DNA from: Nostoc sp. S4
GTDB taxonomy: Bacteria; Cyanobacteriota; Cyanobacteriia; Cyanobacteriales; Nostocaceae
Length of the DNA: 64,000 bases
Reading direction: 5' to 3'
Assembly: GCA_029379225.1 (NCBI GenBank)
Contig: JAQYWR010000006.1
Span: 113,622 to 177,621, forward strand
Both the position numbers and the translations under genes were made by a program. This document shows positions 37,739 to 47,661 of the stretch, piece after piece; the stretch's first letter is position 1; every line of letters starts with the position of its first letter. Below the pieces are notes generated by a model. The model saw nothing but the letters and a program-made list of their open reading frames with translations. It was not told where the DNA came from and ran no database searches.

Positions 37739-38761
37739 ATGAAAAAACAAGCTGTAGCGGCAGGATTTGTTCTATTTTCTTTCATGTTGCCGAGCAAAGC
37801 CTCGGCTGTGAGTTTTGATGGGCTTTATGTATTTGGCGATAGTCTTTCCGATACAGGCAATATATATAATCTTACGGATAAAGGATATCCTCAAAGTCCA
37901 CCTTACTTTCAGGGACGTTTTTCTGATGGGCCAAACTGGGTAGATTATCTCGGAGATCGACTAGGGTTAAAGCCTACTTTATCGACTACTATTCCTTCCA
38001 TACCTCCGACCCAAGGGATAAACTTTGCTATCGGTGGTGCTAGCTCTGGTTTAGGTAATGCTGTCCTTCCGGATTCAGGTTTACCGGGAGTGCTGGCACA
38101 AGTCCAGGGTTTTGCTGAAACTTTGAAAGCAAATAATCAAACTGCCGACCCAAATGCACTTTATACATTGTGGGGAGGTGCCAATGATTTGCTTTTTGCT
38201 AACTCCCCAAACTCGAGCAAGAATCCAATCAGTAATATATCGTTGGCGTTGAATACTCTCATAGGAGCCGGCGCAAAAAATATTTTGGTGTTTAACTTGC
38301 CAGATTTAGGAAAGCTACCAGCAGCTCAAACTGATGGTCGCAACCCTACAGCCCTTAGCAAATCGAGTAGCGAGTTTAACTTGGGTTTAGCAAATACTGT
38401 AAGCGCTTTGAACCAAAACCCAAATCTCAACATTACCTCTATTGATATTTATTCTTTATTTAATCAGGCAAGTGCATTGGGTTTTACGAATGTAACCGAG
38501 TCTTGTTTATCTAGACCAGATATATGTCAGCCAGGAAATAACAAGTTTCTGATCTGGGACGGTGTCCACCCAACCACCGCTGCTCATCAGGTGATCGCAG
38601 ACACTGCACTGGCGGCGATTGATGCTAAATCTGTTCCCGAACCAACCACTGCATGGGGAACATTGTTGGCAATTGGTGCTTTTGGTGCAGTAGAAGTGGT
38701 GAAACGTCAACAAAAAAGGTCAGTACTTGTGTCAGCAGGTCGGGTTGTTGATGCACAATAG
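37739..38761 (+). CDS. GDSL/SGNH esterase with PEP-CTERM sorting signal
   Basis: A 340-residue secreted hydrolase. Signal peptide (AVAAGFVLFSFMLPSKASA), block I YVFGDSLSDTGN with the nucleophilic Ser, block III WGGANDLLF with the oxyanion Asn, and block V WDGVHPTTAAH with the catalytic Asp and His. The C-terminus has the exosortase signature VPEPTT, a hydrophobic segment (WGTLLAIGAFGAVEVV) and basic KRQQKRS, so it should be processed by the PEP-CTERM/exosortase system. Substrate unknown (lipid or polysaccharide acyl ester). Confidence 0.92.
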   Translation: MKKQAVAAGFVLFSFMLPSKASAVSFDGLYVFGDSLSDTGNIYNLTDKGYPQSPPYFQGRFSDGPNWVDYLGDRLGLKPTLSTTIPSIPPTQGINFAIGGASSGLGNAVLPDSGLPGVLAQVQGFAETLKANNQTADPNALYTLWGGANDLLFANSPNSSKNPISNISLALNTLIGAGAKNILVFNLPDLGKLPAAQTDGRNPTALSKSSSEFNLGLANTVSALNQNPNLNITSIDIYSLFNQASALGFTNVTESCLSRPDICQPGNNKFLIWDGVHPTTAAHQVIADTALAAIDAKSVPEPTTAWGTLLAIGAFGAVEVVKRQQKRSVLVSAGRVVDAQ

Positions 38762-38798
38762 TCTCATATAACAGTTGAAAATTAAACTAACTGTATTG

Positions 38799-39842
38799 AT
38801 GTGGGATTACGATCGCTTATTTGAAATAATTACAGAGTTGGTGATGCATCATTCTCCTAGTGGTGCAGAAGCCGAAATCAACCTGTTGTTGATCCAACGA
38901 TTTACGGCATTGGGTGTAGAAGTCTGGTGCGATCGCGCCGACAATATTATTGCAAAAATTCCTGGGCAAAATTCAGACAGAGCGATTGCCATCACTGCTC
39001 ATAAAGATGAAATTGGCGGAATTGTCAAAAGTCTTGGCGATGAAGGTCGCGTGGAAGTCCGCAAGCTTGGCGGTTCTTTCCCTTGGGTTTACGGCGAAGG
39101 CGTAGTAGATTTACTCGGAGACAACCAAACCATTAGCGGGATTCTCAGCTTTGGTTCTCGTCATGTTTCCCACGAATCTCCCCAAAAAGTCCAGCAAGAA
39201 GATACTAGCCTCAAATGGGAAAATGCCTGGATTGAAACTAAACTTACTACGGCTGAATTAGAAGCAGCCGGAATTCGACCTGGAACCAGAATGGTGATTG
39301 GTAAGCATCGCAAGCATCCAATTAGGTTAAAGGATCATATTGCCAGTTACACCTTAGATAACAAAGCCTCTGTTGCGATTTTGCTAGCGTTAGCTGAAAA
39401 CCTTAAACAGCCGATTGTTGATATTTATCTGGTGGCTTCAGCAAAAGAAGAAGTAGGAGCAATTGGGGCATTATTTTTTACTCAAAACCAGTCTTTAGAT
39501 GCCTTGATTGCTTTAGAAATTTGTCCTTTATCTGAAGAATATCCTGTTAAAGATGGAGAAAGTCCGGTACTGTTATCTCAAGATGCTTATGGGATATATG
39601 ATGAGGGATTAAATGGACAAATTCGTCATTGTGGTAAGCAGTTAGAGATACCAGTGCAGTTAACAACTCTAAGCCAATTTGGCAGCGATGCTTCGATTGC
39701 AATGAAATTTGGTCATGTTGGGCGTGCTGCTTGTTTGGCATTTCCTACCCAAAATACCCACGGTTATGAAATTGCTCATTTAGGAGCGATCGCTAACTGC
39801 ATTGATTTACTAAAAGCTTTTTGCGAAACTGAGTTGGAGTAA
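38799..39842 (+). CDS. M42-family metallo-aminopeptidase/glucanase-like
   Basis: A 347-residue cytosolic dinuclear metal peptidase of the M42 family. ATG 38799 (MWDYDRLFEIITELVMHHSPSG) is a better start than the TTG at 38775. Metal-site motifs: AITAHKDEIGG, SYTLDNKASVAILLALAE (bridging Asp), SAKEEVGAIGA (catalytic Glu pair), EICPLSEEYP and the C-terminal FPTQNTHGYEIAHLGAI (His ligand). Between the GDSL gene (37 bp from its stop to ATG 38799) and tRNA-Thr; probably follows the GDSL gene in one transcript. Confidence 0.88.
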   Translation: MWDYDRLFEIITELVMHHSPSGAEAEINLLLIQRFTALGVEVWCDRADNIIAKIPGQNSDRAIAITAHKDEIGGIVKSLGDEGRVEVRKLGGSFPWVYGEGVVDLLGDNQTISGILSFGSRHVSHESPQKVQQEDTSLKWENAWIETKLTTAELEAAGIRPGTRMVIGKHRKHPIRLKDHIASYTLDNKASVAILLALAENLKQPIVDIYLVASAKEEVGAIGALFFTQNQSLDALIALEICPLSEEYPVKDGESPVLLSQDAYGIYDEGLNGQIRHCGKQLEIPVQLTTLSQFGSDASIAMKFGHVGRAACLAFPTQNTHGYEIAHLGAIANCIDLLKAFCETELE

Positions 39843-39853
39843 TAGTTTATCAA

Positions 39854-39925
39854 AGCCGATGACGGGATTTGAACCCGTGGCCTGCTGATTACGAATCAGC
39901 TGCTCTACCACTGAGCCACATCGGC
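39854..39925 (-). tRNA. tRNA-Thr (anticodon CGU)
   Basis: Full cloverleaf on the minus strand: perfect 7-bp acceptor stem GCCGATG/CATCGGC, D arm GCTC-loop-GAGC, anticodon arm GCTGA-TTCGTAA-TCAGC with anticodon CGT reading ACG, T arm ACGGG-TTCAAAT-CCCGT. Discriminator base 39854 is T and no CCA is encoded. Convergent with the M42 gene just after its stop. Confidence 0.96.
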
Positions 39926-39958
39926 GTACACAATCTAACAGTATAGCATGATTCACTG

Positions 39959-40237
39959 ATGGTAAATCCAAATCCCAAAAATCGCCTCAACCCCGAACAA
40001 TATAATCGTCTGAAAGCAGAAATTGCAGCTCCTTATCGGGGTTTACGACAATTCATATACATTGCTTTTGGTGCTTCTGGTTTAATTGGGGCATTTATCT
40101 TTTTTTTTAGAGTGCTTGCTGGACGAGATGTAGAAAGTGCTTTGCCTAACTTGGCTCTGCAAATAGGAATCGTTACCCTGATGGTTTTTCTCTGGCGCTG
40201 GGAGCAACGTCGGCAAGAAAGCCGTAAATCTCGTTAA
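39959..40237 (+). CDS. DUF3493-like membrane protein
   Basis: A 92-residue protein with an N-terminal basic part (RLNPEQYNRLKAEIAAPYRGLRQ) and two transmembrane helices (IYIAFGASGLIGAFIFFFRVL and ALQIGIVTLMVFLWRWE), ending in RRQESRKSR. This layout matches small proteins conserved in cyanobacteria and plastids called DUF3493. The function is unknown. It starts 33 bp from the tRNA gene on the opposite strand. Confidence 0.7.
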   Translation: MVNPNPKNRLNPEQYNRLKAEIAAPYRGLRQFIYIAFGASGLIGAFIFFFRVLAGRDVESALPNLALQIGIVTLMVFLWRWEQRRQESRKSR

Positions 40238-40630
40238 AAATGCTAATTACTGAAGGAATATGAACTATTAATCTTTGGCAGTTTGCTTTTGAAAAATCTT
40301 TATATTCTTAACATATATTAATATTTTGATAAAAATTAGTACATCAGGAAAGAAAAAATAAAAAAAAGATTACAAAATTTCAAAAAACAAAAATTTCTGA
40401 GAAACTGGAAATCGTAAAAACGGGGTCAGCCAATATAAAGACTCTGAATATAAACCTAACGACTTTGAAATGGGGTCAACTATTTTTTAAGACCCCAAAT
40501 CTTATATTTAAAACGCTGAAATTTCATAAAAGTCAGAATATAGAAAGCGCCAGACTGATAACTTGTTAGTCTGGCGCTTTGGGTTAATCAATTAAGCCTT
40601 TAGGGTTATGTAATCAAAAGTTAGCACTTT
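40238..40630. other. Intergenic region with two stem-loops
   Basis: Between convergent genes. A stem GGGGTC/GACCCC (40472-40496) is followed by the strong terminator described separately at 40544-40580. Another GGGGTCA at 40421 gives a direct repeat. No gene seen. Confidence 0.5.
40544..40580 (-). terminator. Strong hairpin terminator
   Basis: Perfect 13-bp stem AAAGCGCCAGACT / AGTCTGGCGCTTT with an 11-base loop, 50 bp after the stop codon of the minus-strand SLH/beta-helix gene; on that strand TTTCTATATT follows. Confidence 0.8.
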
Positions 40631-42325
40631 TCATTGAACTGTTACCAAATAAGATGAAGGAATTGGTTGGGCACGTCCAGCATTGACGAGTGCTTGGTAA
40701 ACAAAAGCAGCAACTTCGGCTCTAGTAGCTTGACGATTAGGATTGAGTTGCTTAGCTGTAGGATAATTGATTACTAATTGCCGTACAGTTGCAGCAGCAA
40801 CAGGGGCGATCGCATAATTAGGAATCTGGCCAGCATCGGTGTAAAAGGAAACGACATTCTGATTGTTGGCAGTTAAGCCCAAACCATTTGCTAAAGCGAC
40901 TAACGCCTGAACTCTTGGAATTTGCTGCTGTGGCTTAAAAGTACCATCAGGATAACCAGAGACAAATTGACTTCGGTAAGCAGATTGAATTGCAGCATAA
41001 GCCCAGAAATTACTAGCTACATCCTTAAACTGAGTACCTGCGCGTTTGACTGGTGGTGTTAGGGCTTTAGTGATAATAGTGGCAAATTGAGCGCGGGTAA
41101 CAGGTTCATTAGGTTTAAACGTGCCATCAGGAAACCCAGCAATAATATTTTGAGAAGCTAAGGCTTCGATGTAAACTTTTGCCCAGTAATTCGCTGGCAC
41201 ATCTTTAAAAGCAACAGCCCCTCCAGGGGGTACGTCAACAGTTGCGGCAACAAAATTCACTGAGCCAAAAATCTTTTTCTGATCGATATCGTTGCCAACA
41301 GCGAGAATTGTACTAGTTTTAGTAGCATTATTTACATCATAACGAGTGTTATTGCGAATCAGATTGCCACCAGGATTTTCATTGGTGCCAAGGTCAGGTA
41401 AAGCACTAACAGTCGCTACAACACCATCTCGCTTATTGTTTTGAATGACATTCTTACGCAATACGGGCTTAGCTGACTCTGAAATAAAAAGACCGTCTTG
41501 GTTTTCAATGATTTGGTTTTCTGCAATTAAGGGTGTAGAACTACCACCGATCGCTAGACCGAAACCAGTATCCTGAAATAAGTTACCCCGGATTTCTCCT
41601 TGGGCAGATTTAGCAACTGAAATTCCATTACCTTTATTTTGTACAAACAGATTATTTTCGATTTTAGGGTTACCTGTACCAGTGACAAAAACGCCCTCTC
41701 TAATACTGTTAGTAAAAGTACTGTTTTTAATGATTGGATTCGTTGATTCCACCCAAACACCAGTACCCCGTTGATTTGGGTTGGTGACAGTGACCCCCGT
41801 AATAGTCGTATCTTGTTCGGCAAGGATGGTAACGTCCTGTCTGGCAAAGGTGCGACTAGTGTAAAAACCTCCACCTGAAATTAATGTCGCCTGACCTCTA
41901 GTAGATTCATCACCCCGCAGTGTTACTCCTGGTTTGAGCAATATGGGAAAGGTTTCCCCACTTTCCTGGTTATAATTCCCCGGTGCGAGTTGAATTATTG
42001 CGCCTGGTTGGGCTTGAGTGAGAGCAAAACTTATACTTTTGTAGGGAGCGTTGGCTGTTGTTCCAGCACCAGCGGAATCTGCACCAGATGCGGGATTAAC
42101 ATAAATTACTGTTGCAGTCGTGGGAACTTGGGCTGTGAGAGTCGGTGCGACACTTTCTAGGCGAGTAGCACCAGCATTTACCTCACTAGGTAGTAACATT
42201 GACCCACCAGAAACAATCAATAAAGCCGTTAGTCCGGCTCCCAGGCGTAAAGTATATCTGAGATAACTGCTAGAAAGAAGGCGAAAATTTTTCGCTCGAG
42301 AAGTGTGAAAACTCCGATATTTCAT
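40631..42325 (-). CDS. Parallel beta-helix (DUF1565-like) protein with three SLH domains
   Basis: A 564-residue cell-surface protein. A signal sequence (LRLGAGLTALLIVSGGSMLLPSEVNA) is followed by a right-handed beta-helix: VIYVNPASGADSAGAGTTANAPYKSISFALTQAQPGAIIQLAPGNY, then repeated NPIIKNSTFTN / NPKIENNLFVQNKGNGI / TPLIAENQIIENQDGLFI / KPVLRKNVIQNNKRDGV. The C-terminus has three S-layer homology domains: FKDVPANYWAKVYIEAL...NEPVTRAQFAT, FKDVASNFWAYAAIQSA...QQIPRVQALVA and YTDAGQIPNYAIAPVAA...NRQATRAEVAA. Likely anchored to the wall and binding or processing polysaccharide; no catalytic residues were identified. Confidence 0.9.
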   Translation of the reverse strand: MKYRSFHTSRAKNFRLLSSSYLRYTLRLGAGLTALLIVSGGSMLLPSEVNAGATRLESVAPTLTAQVPTTATVIYVNPASGADSAGAGTTANAPYKSISFALTQAQPGAIIQLAPGNYNQESGETFPILLKPGVTLRGDESTRGQATLISGGGFYTSRTFARQDVTILAEQDTTITGVTVTNPNQRGTGVWVESTNPIIKNSTFTNSIREGVFVTGTGNPKIENNLFVQNKGNGISVAKSAQGEIRGNLFQDTGFGLAIGGSSTPLIAENQIIENQDGLFISESAKPVLRKNVIQNNKRDGVVATVSALPDLGTNENPGGNLIRNNTRYDVNNATKTSTILAVGNDIDQKKIFGSVNFVAATVDVPPGGAVAFKDVPANYWAKVYIEALASQNIIAGFPDGTFKPNEPVTRAQFATIITKALTPPVKRAGTQFKDVASNFWAYAAIQSAYRSQFVSGYPDGTFKPQQQIPRVQALVALANGLGLTANNQNVVSFYTDAGQIPNYAIAPVAAATVRQLVINYPTAKQLNPNRQATRAEVAAFVYQALVNAGRAQPIPSSYLVTVQ

Positions 42326-42984
42326 TTCTTAGGTCTGTGATGTGCTGAATTAAAGTATGTCGAACAAGGTTAAAGCTAGCAGTCTTGTAAGCTGCTATAA
42401 AACCCATGCAAAACTATACTGGATGATTAGCACTAATTCAGCTAAATTCCTGAGATAAATCACAGAACTTATACATAAGTTATATAGTTTAATTCAGAAA
42501 ATTTTACTAATACAGGGGACGGGTAAATCCAGCTACCATCTCAATTAATTAGATAAGGATTAAAATTCCTTGTCTAAGCTCAAGTATTAAAGCTGGATGT
42601 CACAAATAATTGTGCTCAGATATCATCGCAGCAAAAGCAAAGCTATTGAAAATGAGGAGAAATAAATTGTGAATTTTTGGCGCTACGTGGTCTGTTATAC
42701 TTGTTGTAAATATATTTACAACAAATGAATTATTGTAGGGGCGTACAGGTGTACATACGTGTTAACTTGCGTTCAAAGGTTTATCCGACAAGCGTTTTCC
42801 CTATCCCTTAATACCTAAGAGCAAGCGGGGAGTGTAAGTTTTGGCTTTAGACAAAACTGGGGTGAGGTCAGCTGTTGCTGATAAAAATCATAGAAAATTA
42901 TCTAATTTACAAAGTAGAAGTTGATGGCAATCGTTTGCAGAGTGCTTACCATCAACTTCATCGCTGACAAGATTTATTTAGTAT
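42326..42984. other. Intergenic region upstream of the SLH/beta-helix gene
   Basis: About 660 bp without a gene. It contains a 24-bp perfect palindrome (separate entry) and, 15 bp further, GTACA-GG-TGTAC within a GTAGGGGCGTACAGG stretch that resembles a genome repeat. The long leader of the minus-strand gene starting at 42325 must lie here. Confidence 0.5.
42701..42724. promoter_or_regulatory. 24-bp perfect palindrome, operator-like
   Basis: Half-site TTGTTGTAAATA followed by its exact reverse complement TATTTACAACAA. Perfect over 24 bp with no loop, so it is a better candidate for a dimeric repressor site than for a hairpin. It is about 375 bp upstream of the SLH/beta-helix start and about 260 bp downstream of the gene at 42985. 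The regulator is unknown. Confidence 0.5.
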
Positions 42985-43182
42985 TTAATAAGCTAAAGTC
43001 TCTAAAGTTTCTCGCAAATACCGTTGTACCTGTTGTTCCAAACGAAGTCCCTGTAATTGAACATCGCGTTCTAGTTGCCAGCGTTGAAAACCCGAACTAG
43101 TGGAAATCGCGGATTTCAAATTGTACCAAATTTTACTATCTTCAGAAAATTGGCGATCGCTATAAGCTGGAATTTGAGCCAT
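42985..43182 (-). CDS. Small hypothetical protein, 65 aa
   Basis: MAQIPAYSDRQFSEDSKIWY, then NLKSAISTSSGFQRWQLERDVQLQGLRLEQQVQRYLRETLETLAY. Polar, helical in its second half, no signal peptide. Resembles short proteins conserved among filamentous cyanobacteria but not assigned to a family. It follows the membrane protein gene (102 bp) on the same strand and may belong to the end of the rimP-nusA-infB transcript. Confidence 0.65.
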   Translation of the reverse strand: MAQIPAYSDRQFSEDSKIWYNLKSAISTSSGFQRWQLERDVQLQGLRLEQQVQRYLRETLETLAY

Positions 43183-43283
43183 AATTTCTCATTCCTCAGT
43201 TTATTAATTATTAGTCATTTTCCTCATCTCCTCATGCCCCACATCAGAGGCTCTGCTCCTAGCCTCTTTACATAAAACAATAT

Positions 43284-43919
43284 TTACTCTGGAGGCTGCT
43301 GTGAATCTATGTTTCGTGCAAACAGAGATTCAAACAAGCGGGGCAACATTTGATTAACTCGCACGCCTAAAATTGTAAAATCTTGTTTAATCTTTTCTAA
43401 AGATAACGGCTCTAGGGCTGCAAATTCTGTGTCATTAGTCACTAAAACTCGCATGACACTAACAGGAATTTGTAAAAATAGGTTACTGGCTAAAAAGGCT
43501 AACCCCGCTAGTATTAAGCCGAGACTACGCCATTGTGGTAAAAATTTTGCTGTATTTGCTACTAATGGAGCGATTTTAAACAGATACCACAGCGCCCAAA
43601 TCGACAATACTGCTGTCATTAAGGCTAGGATACGATTTAACTTTGTATTAGTTAAACAAAGAATTTTTCGCTGCCGCTCAGTCAAATTTTCTGGCTTTAA
43701 AGCTATTCCTAAAAGACCAAAGATGTAAAAGGGACGACGCAACTGCATCCATAGCAGCGGCACAACTCCAATGGTGGCTACTAAGAGTAGTTCCATCCAA
43801 ACGGGTAAAAACGGCTTGCCTACAGATAGGAATAACAAGCAGAGTATTGAAAAAACAGGTAACGTCGCTAATCCAGCGACGTGAATCCACAAAATTGGTT
43901 CAGAACGAAATGAAGCCAT
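43284..43919 (-). CDS. Low-complexity-tail-type membrane protein
   Basis: A 211-residue integral membrane protein. Segments: IHVAGLATLPVFSILCLLFLSV, MELLLVATIGVVPLLWMQL, ALMTAVLSIWALWYLFKIAPL and LGLILAGLAFLASNLFLQI; conserved-looking parts FRSEPILWIHVAGLA and LKPENLTERQRKILCL. It matches a cyanobacterial family I recall as 'low-complexity tail membrane protein', though the tail here is short (SQQPPE). Directly downstream of infB, separated by a heptad-repeat hairpin. Confidence 0.7.
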   Translation of the reverse strand: MASFRSEPILWIHVAGLATLPVFSILCLLFLSVGKPFLPVWMELLLVATIGVVPLLWMQLRRPFYIFGLLGIALKPENLTERQRKILCLTNTKLNRILALMTAVLSIWALWYLFKIAPLVANTAKFLPQWRSLGLILAGLAFLASNLFLQIPVSVMRVLVTNDTEFAALEPLSLEKIKQDFTILGVRVNQMLPRLFESLFARNIDSQQPPE

Positions 43920-43943
43920 ATATTAAAGTTATGAGTCAAAAAT

Positions 43944-43998
43944 TAAAAGTTAGGAGTTAGGAGCTTTTAACTCATAACTTTTAACTCCTAACTTCTAA
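43944..43998. repeat. AGTTAGG/TAACTCC heptad fold-back after infB
   Basis: AAAAGTTAGGAGTTAGGAG is followed by CTTTTAACTCATAACTTTTAACTCCTAAC, so the arms fold into a long hairpin between infB and the next gene. Units are seven bases (AGTTAGG). It may attenuate transcription into the downstream gene. Confidence 0.7.
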
Positions 43999-44015
43999 CC
44001 ATTTTACCCTGGCTA

Positions 44016-47000
44016 CTATCTCGTTAAAGTAAGAGTGCGGCGCTTGGTAACCATCTGGTAAGCTTCGATGATGTCACCTTCAACCCAATCATTGAATTTA
44101 TCAATGCCGACACCACATTCATAACCGGCGTTGACCTCACGAGCATCTTCTTTCATCCGTTTTAAGGAGTCAAGCACGCCTTCGTAGATCGCTTTAGTGC
44201 CACGTCGTACCCGCACTTTGCAGTTGCGAATCAGCTTGCCAGATTGAACGTAGCAACCAGCAACCGCACCACGACCAACTGGGAAGACGGCGCGAACTTC
44301 GGTTTGACCTAAGGGTTCTTCTACCAACTCGGGTTCGAGGAGACCTTCCAAGGCATCTTGGATATCTTCTAGGAGTTTGTAGATGACGTTGTATTCCCGA
44401 ACATCTACACCCGCTTCGTCAGCGGCTTGTCTAGCGCCACTAGCGAAGGTGGTGTTGAAACCAATAATCACAGCGTTACTAGCAGATGCTAAATCGATAT
44501 CTGTTTCGGTAATTTCGCCAGCAGTAGCCAATAGCATCCTGATTTGGACTTCGTTTTGAGGGATTTGCTTGAGTGCTCCCACAATAGCTTCCACAGAACC
44601 TTGTACGTCTCCTTTGAGGATCAAGTTAAGTTCTTTCAACTCGCCTTCTTGTGCTTGAGCCGAGAGGGTTGTGAGGGTGACACGTCCTTGTAATAGGCGG
44701 GATAGGCGTTGTTTGTCGGCGCGATCGCTTGCTAGGCTTCTGGCTACTTTTTCGTTCTCGAAGACCTCGAACTCGTCACCTGCTGCTGGCACATCACTTA
44801 AGCCCAACACCTCAACCGCAAACGAGGGAGAGGCGACATCAACTCTTGCGCCTCTATCATTCACCATTGCCCGTACCTTACCAAAGGCGGAGCCAGCTAC
44901 TAGCATATCTCCTACATGCAAGGTGCCATTCTGAATCAGCAGAGTAGCAACTGCTCCCTTTGCTTTATCCAGATGTGCTTCAATGACGGTTCCTCTAGCA
45001 GCCCGGTCTGGGTTAGCAGATAGTTCTGCTACCTCTGCTACTAAGAGGATCATTTCTAAGAGCGTATCTAGGTTTTCGCCTTTGATAGCGCTCACCGGCA
45101 CCATGATTGTGTCACCACCCCATTCTTCTGCTGTCAGACCATACTGGGTGAGTTCTTGTTTCACCCGGTCTGGCTGTGCAGCTTCTTTATCAATTTTGTT
45201 GATAGCGACGACAATTGGCACTCCTGCTGCTTGAGCATGGCTAATTGCTTCAATGGTTTGGGGGCGAACGCCATCATCCGCTGCTACTACTAACACTGCA
45301 ATATCTGTTACCCGCGCTCCTCGTGCCCGCATAGCTGTAAACGCTTCGTGGCCTGGAGTATCCAGGAAGACTATCTGCTGGGGTTTGCCTTCATGTATTA
45401 CATCCACATGGTAGGCACCGATGTGTTGAGTAATACCACCAGCTTCGCCCGCAGCTACTTTGGTTTTCCGAATCGAGTCGAGCAGTGTTGTTTTACCGTG
45501 GTCTACGTGACCCATAATTGTCACCACTGGCGGACGCCGATGGAGATTTTCCAGGTCTTCGATGCTGACCATTTCCGTAACCTTGCGAGCTTCTGCTTCT
45601 GGTTCGGCGGTTTCGACTTCTACTTCCAGTTCTTTTGCTACCAGGGTAATTGTCGGAATATCCAGATTTTGCGTGATACTTACTGCCATACCCTTGAGGA
45701 ACAAGATTTTCACAATCTCTGTATCCGCAATCGCTAAGAGGTCAGCTAATTCTTGGACAGTCATTGGCCCTGTGACCACAACTTTTTCCGGACGCTCGCG
45801 CTTGGTTTCGACTTCTTGGCGACGATTTTGGTCGCGGTTAGAACTAGATTTTTTAGTTCTTGCTGTTGGAGCGCTAGCTAAGGCTGCCGCTGCTGGAGCT
45901 TGTGTCGGTCGAGTCGCTTTGGGTTTGGGGGGACGGGCAATGGAAAGACTAACTTGGACGGTGGCTGGTGTGTCTAAATCCTCATCATCGAGCAAATCGT
46001 CTTCAAATTCTTCATCATCCAGAAGTATTGGCTTGACCCGCTTGCCTTTAACGCTGGCCTTCCCTGCCTTCTCTTTTACTTCGTCAATGATTTCTTCTTC
46101 TACCCACTTTTTACCACCTTTAGCTGGTCGAGGCGGAGTTGGGCGTTTCAAATCGAGGAGATCGGGGGCGATTGGTTCGTCACCTAATACCTCAGATTTC
46201 GCCGCTGTTGCTGACATGTTTCTTGGTGGAGTAGCGATAGGCATTGCTGCTGCTACGGCTTCACCAGGACGTGCGGGTCGGGGTCGTTGCCCATCTCCTA
46301 TCGGTGATGGTGTCGATGGTCTATTCGCCCCTCTTTGTTCCGGTTTTACGGGTGAAGGGGCGGGACGAGGCTGTTTTTGTGGTGCAGCTTGTGGAGTCTG
46401 CTCAGTTGGCAGCTTAGCGACTTTTGGCTTGATTTGATGGTCGCGATCGCCTTCTGTAGACCGTGGGCGTTCGCGTTTGAGAATCGGTTTGTCTGCCGGA
46501 GATTGCTGCTCAGTCTGGGGTTGTTCTGCCGCAGGTCTTGCCGGTGGCGCAACTAATTGCGGTTTTTGAGGTTTTTCCGGTTTCGGTTTGGGTGGAATTA
46601 CTTTTTCTGGTTTTTGGGCAACTGTTTTTTCCTGTGGTTGATTTGGACTGTGTGTTTGTTCCAAGTCTTTGACAGTAGGTTGCTCTGAGGTCTCAGATTG
46701 ATTCCGGGGTACAGGTCGAATTGGTGCCGTCGGCTTCATGGGTGAGACTGGTGTAGCGAAAGGCCGTGGAGGTGAGGGAGGATTAGCTTCAGACAAAGCA
46801 GCTTGGGTATTGGTAGCAACTGACGCCTCTGGGGCGTTGGAAGTAGTGTTTCTCAATATTTTGGGTTTGCGTATTTCCAAAATTTGCTGTTTGTGGGGTG
46901 CAGCAGGTCGCGCAGGTCCGCCGTTTGCTTGTGAATTTGGTTTGTGACCGATTGTACTTAGTTCCTTTTTGGGCATTACATTTGTAGCTGCGAGTTTTTG

Positions 47001-47156
47001 TGCAGCAGTACGAATCTGTTCTGCCTCGGATTCTGAAATCGTGCTGCTATGGCTTTTGACCGCGATATTGAGCTGGTCGCAAATTGCTAGTAGCTCTTTG
47101 TTATCCAAATTCAATTCCTTTGATAATTCATAGATTCTAACTTTGCCGTTGTTCAT
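44016..47156 (-). CDS. infB: Translation initiation factor IF-2
   Basis: GTPase that brings fMet-tRNA to the ribosome; 1046 residues, long but typical for cyanobacteria. IF2-N module ([43 protein letters not shown]), a Pro/Lys/Ala-rich linker up to about residue 450, a second IF2-N-like part ([26 protein letters not shown]), then the G domain: [16 protein letters not shown] (P-loop), [20 protein letters not shown]. Domain III and the C2 initiator-tRNA domain ([28 protein letters not shown]) are intact. Start ATG after GGGGAAGAG. Confidence 0.97.
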   Translation of the reverse strand: MNNGKVRIYELSKELNLDNKELLAICDQLNIAVKSHSSTISESEAEQIRTAAQKLAATNVMPKKELSTIGHKPNSQANGGPARPAAPHKQQILEIRKPKILRNTTSNAPEASVATNTQAALSEANPPSPPRPFATPVSPMKPTAPIRPVPRNQSETSEQPTVKDLEQTHSPNQPQEKTVAQKPEKVIPPKPKPEKPQKPQLVAPPARPAAEQPQTEQQSPADKPILKRERPRSTEGDRDHQIKPKVAKLPTEQTPQAAPQKQPRPAPSPVKPEQRGANRPSTPSPIGDGQRPRPARPGEAVAAAMPIATPPRNMSATAAKSEVLGDEPIAPDLLDLKRPTPPRPAKGGKKWVEEEIIDEVKEKAGKASVKGKRVKPILLDDEEFEDDLLDDEDLDTPATVQVSLSIARPPKPKATRPTQAPAAAALASAPTARTKKSSSNRDQNRRQEVETKRERPEKVVVTGPMTVQELADLLAIADTEIVKILFLKGMAVSITQNLDIPTITLVAKELEVEVETAEPEAEARKVTEMVSIEDLENLHRRPPVVTIMGHVDHGKTTLLDSIRKTKVAAGEAGGITQHIGAYHVDVIHEGKPQQIVFLDTPGHEAFTAMRARGARVTDIAVLVVAADDGVRPQTIEAISHAQAAGVPIVVAINKIDKEAAQPDRVKQELTQYGLTAEEWGGDTIMVPVSAIKGENLDTLLEMILLVAEVAELSANPDRAARGTVIEAHLDKAKGAVATLLIQNGTLHVGDMLVAGSAFGKVRAMVNDRGARVDVASPSFAVEVLGLSDVPAAGDEFEVFENEKVARSLASDRADKQRLSRLLQGRVTLTTLSAQAQEGELKELNLILKGDVQGSVEAIVGALKQIPQNEVQIRMLLATAGEITETDIDLASASNAVIIGFNTTFASGARQAADEAGVDVREYNVIYKLLEDIQDALEGLLEPELVEEPLGQTEVRAVFPVGRGAVAGCYVQSGKLIRNCKVRVRRGTKAIYEGVLDSLKRMKEDAREVNAGYECGVGIDKFNDWVEGDIIEAYQMVTKRRTLTLTR

Positions 47157-47661
47157 CCACTCTTCCCCTTTAATTTACAGTTTTAGCGGATGGCTGCCTG
47201 GGAGTGCGACATCTCCATCCTTTGATTACTGTTTTTAGGTTGCCCTTGGTGATTTTGCCGGTGCCTCCAATCAGGAAAGAGAGATGTTTCGGTTTAATAA
47301 TGGCATCCCCACCAGGAATGATGGTTGAGAGATGCCCATAAAAATTTTTTAAATAAAAGATTTTTATGGTCACCCTTGACGCCGAACTGCACCTGAGCGC
47401 TACCAGGTTGCCATTTTGTAGTTTTTTGTTTTGCTGTTTTTTGTTTTGCTGATTCTGAGTCTTCCACAACACAATCGAGTACATTTTGTTCTGGGAGTGT
47501 TGCCCTGCCCCTCTTTTTCTGGAAGAGCTGAATGCTTTCTACACCCATTTACTATTTTGGCACTAACCCTAACGATCGACAGAGGATATGAAAAAAAGTG
47601 CCAAGAGTTCGGCTTTACTACAATTTCTCTGCTGATAACGCTACTAAGTTGTTCCAACTAC
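47157..47661. other. 505-bp interval between ylxR and infB
   Basis: Unusually long spacer inside a translation operon. Several overlapping minus-strand frames are open (47294-47548, 47170-47484, 47400-47657) but none gives a recognisable protein; the end of one, IIPGGDAIIKPKHLSFLIGG, has a protein-like look. Contains A-rich runs (CAAAAAACAGCAAAACAAAAAAC). Could be a regulatory leader of infB or a decayed small gene. Confidence 0.4.

Noticed and set aside
45562..46437. 291-residue plus-strand open frame
   Set aside because: Lies entirely antisense to the infB linker region; the Ser/Arg-rich composition is the mirror of its Pro/Ala/Lys-rich coding sequence, and no domain is visible.
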